A DNA stretch of 17,347 nt, taken from the NCBI GenBank assembly GCA_035942035.1, contig DASZDK010000044.1:1-17347 (forward strand). Direction: 5' to 3'. Below, piece after piece: positions 13,019-17,347 of the stretch. The notes under the pieces are model-generated. The model saw only the letters and a program-made list of their open reading frames with translations, ran no database searches and had not been told where the DNA came from. A program made the translations under genes and the position numbers. The number at the start of each line of letters is the position of its first letter. Positions within the stretch are counted from its first letter, which is position 1. Origin of the DNA: JAHWJR01 sp035942035. Lineage in GTDB: Bacteria; Actinomycetota; Acidimicrobiia; Acidimicrobiales; CADCSY01.

Positions 13019-14881
13019 CTACCCGCCGGTGCGGCCCCCGAGGTGCTCGGCGAGGAAGCGCTCCATGGCCCGGTACAGGTCGAGACGGTTCTCCGGGTTG
13101 GCGAAGCCGTGCCCCTCGTCGTCCTTGACCAGGTACTCCACGTCGACGCCTCGTTCCGCCAGGGCGGCCACGATCTGGTCGGCCTCCTGCTTGGTGACCC
13201 GGGGATCGTTGGCGCCCTGCACCACGAGCAGCGGCGTGCGGATGGCGTCGACCCGCGACAGGGGCGAGCGGGCCCACAGGTCAGCCACCACCTCGTCGTC
13301 GGGCTCCTCCTCGGGGCCGGGGTCGCCGACGTAGCGGTACCACGAGCCCTGGAGGAAGGGCCGCCAGTAGGGCGGGAACGACCGCACCAGCGTGACCAGG
13401 CTGGAGGGCCCCACGTAGTCGACGGCGGCGGCGAACACGTCCGGGGTGAAGGTCACCCCCACCAGGGCGGCGTAGCCCCCGTAGGAGCCGCCGTAGATGG
13501 CCACGCGTGACCGGTCGGCGTAGCCCTGCTCGATGGCCCACTCGACGCCGTCGATGAGGTCGTCGTGCATCTTGCCGGCGAACTCCCGCTCGGCGGCGTG
13601 GGTGAAGGCCTTGCCGAAACCGGTGGAGCCCCGGTAGTTGACCTGCAGCACGGCGTAGCCACGGTTGGCCAGGAACTGGGCCTCAGGGTGGTAGCCCCAG
13701 GTGTCGCGGGCCCAGGGGCCGCCGTGGACCAGCAGCACCATGGGCAGGCCCTTGGGCTCGACACCGAGAGGGAGCGTCAGGCAGCCGTGCAGGGTCAGCC
13801 CGTCGCGCGCCGGGATGCGAACCGTCTGCATGGGAGCCAGCTGGGCGGGGTCGAGCTGGGGCCGGGGGCGGAAGAGGAACTCGGCCTCGCCGGTGGCGGT
13901 GTCGAGCAGGAAGGTGGCGCCGGGATCGCGGTCGTCGTCGAACGAGACCACCCACCGCTGCTCGTCGTCGTCGAGGGAGATGCCGGCGACGTCGCCGTGG
14001 TGGAGGGCGGCCGCCTGGCCCCACTTTCGCTCGAACTCCTCGTCGAAGAAGGCGACCTCGAGCCGGTCGACCATGGCCACCACCGCCAGCAGTTCATCCG
14101 TGCGGTCGCGCAGCACGGGGCCACCGATGTCGACCTCGGGGTGCTCGTACACGATCGATTCCTCTGCAGTAAGGAGATCGAGGCGCACCAACCGGGTGAG
14201 GTCGGAGTTCCGGGCCGAGCCCACCCAGAGGGCGGCGCCGTCGGGCGTGAAGCCGTAGACGTTGCCCTCGTCCTCGTTGGCGTAGACGGTGAGGCGGCGG
14301 AAGTCCTCGTCCTCGCCGGCCCGGACCAGGATCTCGGTGTCGCCCTCGGGCGTCTGGGCCGAGGCGGCCAGCAGCCGGCCGGCGGCGTCGGTGTGCCAGC
14401 CGGCCACGTTGCCCGGGTTCTCCGCCACCATCTCCAGCGCACCGCTGCCGAGGTCGAGGCGGTGGACGTCGAAGCAGTGCGGGTCCCGCCGGTTGAGCGA
14501 GACGAGCACGTGGTCGGGGTCGTGGTGGGGGACGTCGACGATGCCCGCCCGCACCCCCTCGAACGGCGTCAGGTCGACCGAGGTCTCTTCCGGACGGCCG
14601 AGATCAGCGGCGTGGACGTGGAAGTTCTCGTTGCCCCCCTGGTCCTGGGTGTACAGGATCCGCTTGGAGTCCCTGCTCCAGAAGTAGCTGCGGATGCCGC
14701 GGGTGTGGTCGTGGGTCACGCACACGTCGTCGTCGCCCCCCACGGTGCGCACCCACACGTTGAGCCGGCCGTTCTCGGGCGCCAGGTACGACAGGCGGCT
14801 CCCGTCGGGGCTGATCTTGCCGGCGGCCTTCTCCGGGTTCTCGAAGAAGTGCTCCAGGGGGATGAGCGGGGGCAGTGACAA
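13019..14881 (-). CDS. S9-family serine peptidase (prolyl oligopeptidase / acylaminoacyl-peptidase type)
   Basis: Predicted cytosolic oligopeptidase of 620 aa with no signal peptide. Residues ~20-350 form a beta-propeller of repeated strand pairs (ISPDGSRLSYLAPE, FWSRDSKRILYTQD, FTPDGAALWVGS). Residues ~355-618 form the alpha/beta hydrolase: HGGPW (386-390) as the oxyanion region, VNYRGSTGFGKAF (414-426), then the triad Ser466 in GGSYGG, Asp559 in QGANDPRV and His591 in DEGHGFAN. Length and order match acylaminoacyl-peptidase-like S9C enzymes. The start is TTG 14881, supported by GGAGGA at 14886-14891, 4 nt upstream; no ATG or GTG lies nearby in frame. The gene follows the receiver-like ORF after 42 bp and may be the last gene of the larE-led operon. 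Confidence 0.94.
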   Translation of the reverse strand: MSLPPLIPLEHFFENPEKAAGKISPDGSRLSYLAPENGRLNVWVRTVGGDDDVCVTHDHTRGIRSYFWSRDSKRILYTQDQGGNENFHVHAADLGRPEETSVDLTPFEGVRAGIVDVPHHDPDHVLVSLNRRDPHCFDVHRLDLGSGALEMVAENPGNVAGWHTDAAGRLLAASAQTPEGDTEILVRAGEDEDFRRLTVYANEDEGNVYGFTPDGAALWVGSARNSDLTRLVRLDLLTAEESIVYEHPEVDIGGPVLRDRTDELLAVVAMVDRLEVAFFDEEFERKWGQAAALHHGDVAGISLDDDEQRWVVSFDDDRDPGATFLLDTATGEAEFLFRPRPQLDPAQLAPMQTVRIPARDGLTLHGCLTLPLGVEPKGLPMVLLVHGGPWARDTWGYHPEAQFLANRGYAVLQVNYRGSTGFGKAFTHAAEREFAGKMHDDLIDGVEWAIEQGYADRSRVAIYGGSYGGYAALVGVTFTPDVFAAAVDYVGPSSLVTLVRSFPPYWRPFLQGSWYRYVGDPGPEEEPDDEVVADLWARSPLSRVDAIRTPLLVVQGANDPRVTKQEADQIVAALAERGVDVEYLVKDDEGHGFANPENRLDLYRAMERFLAEHLGGRTGG

Positions 14882-14885
14882 GGGG

Positions 14886-14891
14886 TCCTCC
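14886..14891 (-). promoter_or_regulatory. Ribosome binding site fixing a TTG start
   Basis: GGAGGA on the minus strand, ending 4 nt before TTG 14881. It is the strongest Shine-Dalgarno sequence in this part of the window and decides for the rare TTG start of the S9 peptidase. Confidence 0.65.
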
Positions 14892-14923
14892 GGGACGAGC
14901 GGGTCGGGGGGAGAGCGGTCAGG

Positions 14924-15238
14924 TCAGGGAGAGAGCGAAGTGGGAAGGCTACGGAAGAACCGCGACCGGGGCATGGCCTGGCAGCCTCGGGCCGTGGCCG
15001 CCTCGAGGGTGGATGCGTCGACGTGGGCGGCGAAGGCCACCACCCGGGCGCCGGTGGCGACCACGTCGGCGAGCACGTCGAGCACCCCGGGCCGGTCCAG
15101 GTCGACCACCACCACGTCGGCGTCGGATGCCGCCGGCACCAGGGCGGCGGGCCGGTCCACGAAGGTGACGCCCGACGCGGCGACGGCCAGCTTGGACCGG
15201 TCCATGAGGTCGGGGACGTAGGCGACGACGGTCATCAT
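14924..15238 (-). CDS. Small alpha/beta protein resembling a degenerate response-regulator receiver
   Basis: A 104-aa protein (or 103 from the second ATG), not firmly recognised. Its pattern is that of a shortened receiver/Rossmann-like fold: strand TVVAYVPDL, helix DRSKLAVAAS, strand VTFVDR, helix, strand ADVVVVDLDRPGVLDVL with an Asp where the phospho-acceptor would be (near 46), strand GARVVAFAAHVD, helix LEAATARGC and AMPRSRFFRSLP. The usual Thr/Ser switch residue reads Ala, and the conserved Lys before Pro is not evident (PR instead), so phosphorylation as in CheY is doubtful. The N-terminal acidic pair is also absent. The start ATG 15238 overlaps the upstream stop as ATGA, with GGAG just upstream, so the pair is translationally coupled. 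Function unknown. Confidence 0.7.
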   Translation of the reverse strand: MMTVVAYVPDLMDRSKLAVAASGVTFVDRPAALVPAASDADVVVVDLDRPGVLDVLADVVATGARVVAFAAHVDASTLEAATARGCQAMPRSRFFRSLPTSLSP

Positions 15239-15705
15239 CGCTCTCCGGCGGTCGGCTTGTGCCGGTGGCGGGCCAGGTGAGCGCGGGCCTTGACCACGCC
15301 CCACAGCAGTCCCAGCTCGTGCAGCGAGGCGTCGACGTCGGCGAAGGTCCGCGGCGTCAGGCCGTAGTCGTCGTCGGGGAAGTGCCGCTCGTCGTAGGAC
15401 TCGCGGACCACCGGCGGCACCCCGGCAGAGCGCAGCACCTCGGTGGGCCGGCGCACGGCGCGCCGCACGACGCTCAACGGGTTCGTCCACTGCTCGTCGA
15501 CGTCGGTCGCCAGCAGCCGCCGCAGCTCGGGCACCACGTCGGCGACGGCGTGCCTGCCCTCCTCGCCGGCCCGGGCCATGACCTCTGGGTCGGCCGATCC
15601 CGACCACTCGACCAACCGCTGACGGACGGATCGCTCCACCCAGGCCGGCAGCGCCGCCTCCACGGCCACGGCCAGGCGCTCGCCGATGTCGTGCTCGTCC
15701 TCCAC
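15235..15705 (-). CDS. Conserved hypothetical protein, 156 aa
   Basis: I do not know a named family. The protein is soluble, charged and largely helical: an N-terminal amphipathic region (residues 1-65, including ALPAWVERSVRQRLVEW and GRHAVADVVPELRRLLATDVDEQWTNPL), an RR-rich link (SVVRRAVRRPTEVLRSAG), then a striking block VRESYDERHFPDDDYGLTPRTFADVD (split near 103-128) and a C-terminal helix LHELGLLWGVVKARAHLARH. The aromatic/acidic block looks conserved in style and may be the functional core. The frame is open to 15834, but upstream residues are Arg/Pro shadow translation overlapping the DUF2993 gene, so I chose GTG 15705, which has CACCAT 6 nt upstream and follows that gene by 17 bp. Its stop overlaps the next start as ATGA. 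Function unknown. Confidence 0.75.
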   Translation of the reverse strand: MEDEHDIGERLAVAVEAALPAWVERSVRQRLVEWSGSADPEVMARAGEEGRHAVADVVPELRRLLATDVDEQWTNPLSVVRRAVRRPTEVLRSAGVPPVVRESYDERHFPDDDYGLTPRTFADVDASLHELGLLWGVVKARAHLARHRHKPTAGER

Positions 15706-15722
15706 CGTCCCATGGTGCCCGC

Positions 15723-16373
15723 CTACGGAGCGGATGCGGCGGCCTGGAAACGCTGCAGCAGGTACGGGGGGACCTCGTCGAGGGTGCAGAACAGGTGCAC
15801 GGCGCCGTGGACGACCTCTCCCTCGAGCGGGCACGGGAAGAAGTCCTGCCCCGGGAGGGCGACGCCGGCGTCGCCGAAGGGGCCGAGGTCGAACACCACC
15901 CGACCGTCCCGCACGGTGACGTTCGAGCCCACGGTCTGGCCGACGACGGTCACCTCGGCTCGGCCGGGCAGCAGCCGCAGGTCGGCGATGTTGCCGGGAA
16001 GGGCCTCCTCGAGGTCCTCCTCGGTGAGGGTGGCCATGAGCGCGCCGCTGTCGATGCGCTGGAGGTCGACCTCCCCGTCGAGCAGCGCCTGCCGGGACAC
16101 CTCGATCCCCCGCACGTCGACCCGGACGGAGTCGATGCGTACCTCGGGCCGGACCACGTCGTCGAGGACGACCACGAGGTGCTCCATGCGACCCGTGCCC
16201 ACGACCCGGGCCACCACCGGGAACGACCGGACGGTGGCGTCCACGGACCCGGCCTCGGGCACCTGCCTGGCCACCCGGTCCTCGACGCCCTGCTCGATGC
16301 GGGGCGGTACCACCACCTCGGCGGCGGTGAGGGCGACCAAGCCGGCGAGGACCAACAGGACCGCCAGCCTCAC
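15723..16373 (-). CDS. LmeA/DUF2993-family phospholipid-binding-like protein
   Basis: 216-aa envelope protein. Residues 3-18 form a hydrophobic signal peptide or anchor (LAVLLVLAGLVALTAA) with no lipobox Cys. The rest matches the DUF2993 pattern: an amphipathic helix (PRIEQGVEDRVARQV), the SFPVVARVVGTGRMEHLVV beta segment (~50-68), and LRLLPGRAEVTVVG around 132-145 within a lipid-tubular beta sheet. In mycobacteria, the family member LmeA binds phosphoinositide lipids and is needed for mannan maturation; this gene may serve envelope lipid or glycan assembly, by inference only. Cys181 and Cys196 could form a disulfide outside the cell. GTG 16373 overlaps the larE stop as GTGA, so the two are translationally coupled. 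The unknown 156-aa gene follows after 17 bp. Confidence 0.83.
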   Translation of the reverse strand: MRLAVLLVLAGLVALTAAEVVVPPRIEQGVEDRVARQVPEAGSVDATVRSFPVVARVVGTGRMEHLVVVLDDVVRPEVRIDSVRVDVRGIEVSRQALLDGEVDLQRIDSGALMATLTEEDLEEALPGNIADLRLLPGRAEVTVVGQTVGSNVTVRDGRVVFDLGPFGDAGVALPGQDFFPCPLEGEVVHGAVHLFCTLDEVPPYLLQRFQAAASAP

Positions 16374-17194
16374 CCGGCAGCCAACCCGGCGTTGAGGTTG
16401 CCGGAGCGGAAGCCCTCGAGGTCGAGGGTGACGTAGTGGTAGCCGGCCGCCCGCACCGCGGCCACCACCTCGTCCCGCCGACGCACCGCCACCGCCAGGT
16501 CGGCGGCGGGAAGCTCCACCCGGGCCAGGTCGCCGTAGTGGCGCACCCGCAGCTGACGGAAGCCCAGCCGGCGCAGACCGGACTCAGCCTCGGCCACCTC
16601 CCGCAGCACCCCCAACGTGACCGGGGTCCCGTACGGCACCCGCGAGGCCAGGCAGGCGGCAGCCGGCTTGTCCCACGTCACCAACCCGAGGGCCCGGGAG
16701 GCGGCACGGACGTCCGCCTTGGTGAAGCCGGCCTCGACGAGGGGGAAGGCGGCGCCGCGCTCGGCGGCGGCTTGCTGGCCCGGGCGGTGGTCACCCAGGT
16801 CGTCGACGTTGACGCCCAGCACGACGGTCGCCTCCTCGGCGGCCGCCACCGGAGCGAAGGCGGTCATCAGCTCGGCCTTGCAGTGGTAACAGCGCTGGCC
16901 GTCGTTGAGGGAGTAGGCCGGATCAGCGAGCTCGTCGGTGACCACGGCCCTCCAGCGCAGTCCCCACGCCTCCGCCAGGTCGGCGCAGTGACGCTCCTCC
17001 TCGGGCGCCAACGACGGCGACACCGCGGTGAGCGCCCCCGCCCGCTCGGGGCCGAGGGTGTCGTGGGCCACGAACGCCAGCAGGGCGGAGTCGGCACCAC
17101 CACTGAAGGCGACCACCACCCGCCCGAGTCGGCGCAGCTCGGCGCGCAGCGTGTCGATGCGGTGGGCGACGTCGGTCACGGCCATCGGAGCCAT
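16370..17194 (-). CDS. larE: LarE-type ATP-dependent sulfur transferase (nickel-pincer cofactor synthesis)
   Basis: LarE adenylylates the pyridinium dicarboxylate precursor and inserts sulfur to make the nickel-pincer nucleotide used by lactate racemase and related enzymes; cytosolic. The 274-aa product matches the known ~276 aa. The PP-loop SGGADS is at 31-36 after VVVAF. RCYHCK gives Cys102 and Cys105, and DKPAAACLASRVPYG gives Cys181, the equivalent of the sulfur-donating Cys176 of Lactobacillus LarE. Three cysteines in this arrangement suggest a [4Fe-4S]-type LarE that need not sacrifice its Cys. GFRQLRVRHYGDLARVEL at 211-228 is the C-terminal domain. I chose ATG 17194, 4 nt after GGGAGG; the frame is open to 17230 without support. 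larB and larC are not in the window. LmeA follows with a GTGA overlap. Confidence 0.92.
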   Translation of the reverse strand: MAPMAVTDVAHRIDTLRAELRRLGRVVVAFSGGADSALLAFVAHDTLGPERAGALTAVSPSLAPEEERHCADLAEAWGLRWRAVVTDELADPAYSLNDGQRCYHCKAELMTAFAPVAAAEEATVVLGVNVDDLGDHRPGQQAAAERGAAFPLVEAGFTKADVRAASRALGLVTWDKPAAACLASRVPYGTPVTLGVLREVAEAESGLRRLGFRQLRVRHYGDLARVELPAADLAVAVRRRDEVVAAVRAAGYHYVTLDLEGFRSGNLNAGLAAG

Positions 17195-17198
17195 TGTG

Positions 17199-17204
17199 CC
17201 TCCC
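17199..17204 (-). promoter_or_regulatory. Ribosome binding site of larE
   Basis: GGGAGG ends 4 nt before ATG 17194. Another ATG lies 9 nt further in (17185), at 13-nt spacing, and is less likely. The possible start further upstream at 17230 has no such site. Confidence 0.55.
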
Positions 17205-17249
17205 GTGAGATCCTTCCGGGCTGCCACCACTCCCTGTGGACGAAGGCGT

Positions 17250-17255
17250 TACGAT
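17250..17255 (+). promoter_or_regulatory. Candidate -10 box (TACGAT) of the rightmost gene
   Basis: TACGAT fits TANNNT and lies about 80 bp before ATG 17330, implying a leader of roughly 68 nt. No convincing -35 box was found. The divergent larE promoter must share this spacer. Confidence 0.35.
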
Positions 17256-17292
17256 CCCGTGGCGAACACCGTGCGTACGTAGGTCACCGCGC

Positions 17293-17309
17293 CCGGCGAT
17301 CTTCGCCGG
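17293..17309 (+). other. Perfect 7-bp hairpin in the 5' leader of the rightmost gene
   Basis: CCGGCGA and TCGCCGG flank a 3-nt TCT loop, ending 9 nt before the AAGGAG ribosome binding site. It could modulate translation or simply stabilise the leader. No T-run follows, so it does not look like a terminator. Confidence 0.4.
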
Positions 17310-17318
17310 CCCCGACAC

Positions 17319-17324
17319 AAGGAG
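17319..17324 (+). promoter_or_regulatory. Ribosome binding site of the rightmost gene
   Basis: AAGGAG lies 5 nt before ATG 17330. An earlier ATG at 17325 directly abuts it and is too close to be used, so 17330 is the likely start. Confidence 0.65.
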
Positions 17325-17329
17325 ATGCC

Positions 17330-17347
17330 ATGAGCCAACGAACGCCT
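17330..17347 (+). CDS. Start of a + strand gene cut by the window edge (first six codons)
   Basis: Only MSQRTP is visible. The call rests on the strong AAGGAG ribosome binding site at 5-nt spacing and a plausible TACGAT promoter about 80 bp upstream. Nothing can be said about function. It is divergent from larE. Confidence 0.55.

Noticed and set aside
15235..15834. Longer 199-aa version of the hypothetical protein
   Set aside because: The extra N-terminal 43 residues are Arg/Pro-rich shadow sequence overlapping the 3' end of the DUF2993 gene; GTG 15705 fits the operon spacing and a -10-like box.
1..17347. CRISPR arrays, toxin-antitoxin, phage defence, transposons or integration sites
   Set aside because: I looked for regular direct repeats, transposase or integrase motifs, tRNA-like ends and known defence domains, and saw none; the genes are housekeeping in character.

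Overview
The window is very GC-rich, with G or C at most third codon positions, many GTG and some TTG starts, and long false antisense ORFs. It has the look of an actinobacterial (Actinomycetota) chromosome. Supporting signs are a P-II/GlnD/ammonium transporter locus, a PAC2-family protein, an LmeA-type (DUF2993) lipid-binding protein and many start codons 6-8 nt after a TANNNT box (leaderless transcripts). A deep-branching class such as Acidimicrobiia is possible, but that is inference. There is no rRNA, tRNA, CRISPR array, transposase, integrase or phage gene. The window is mainly housekeeping DNA and I found no clear new defence or mobile system.

Layout. (1) 1-3039: the 3' end of an RlmI-type rRNA methyltransferase (+) converges on and overlaps a GNAT acetyltransferase (-). 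The GNAT lies directly behind an unusual citrate synthase with two N-terminal CBS domains. A structured inverted repeat of about 90 bp separates that gene from a hemolysin III/PAQR membrane protein (-). (2) 3099-4583: a PAC2-family gene and a Cu/Zn superoxide dismutase lipoprotein, both +. (3) 4607-7277: an M1-type (gluzincin) lipoprotein metallopeptidase (-), an unknown 158-aa protein (+) and a NUDIX hydrolase (-). (4) 7311-12919: the nitrogen-control locus. glnB and glnD (-) follow a CoA-disulfide-reductase-like flavoenzyme (-), which is divergent from a tiny four-cysteine protein (+). The ammonium transporter amt (-) lies beyond these. (5) 13019-17194 (-): a tightly packed run, read from the right, of larE, an LmeA/DUF2993 lipoprotein-like protein, an unknown 156-aa protein, a degenerate receiver-like protein and an S9 prolyl-oligopeptidase-type peptidase. 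(6) 17330-17347: the first codons of a + strand gene behind a good ribosome binding site.

How the genes fit together: Amt imports ammonium, GlnB (P-II) senses nitrogen and energy state and can block Amt, and GlnD modifies and demodifies GlnB at Tyr51. The three are present but separated by a redox enzyme and a Cys-rich protein. SodC, hemolysin III, the M1 peptidase and LmeA are envelope-associated. LarE is the sulfur-insertion enzyme for the nickel-pincer cofactor, but its partners LarB and LarC are not in this window.

The parts most worth a second look are the CBS-citrate synthase fusion, the structured element at 2282-2371, the interrupted amt-glnB-glnD order with its Cys-rich ORF, the three-cysteine LarE, the coupled gene pair at 14924-15705, and the consistent leaderless promoter architecture. 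No gene-free stretch exceeds about 150 bp.
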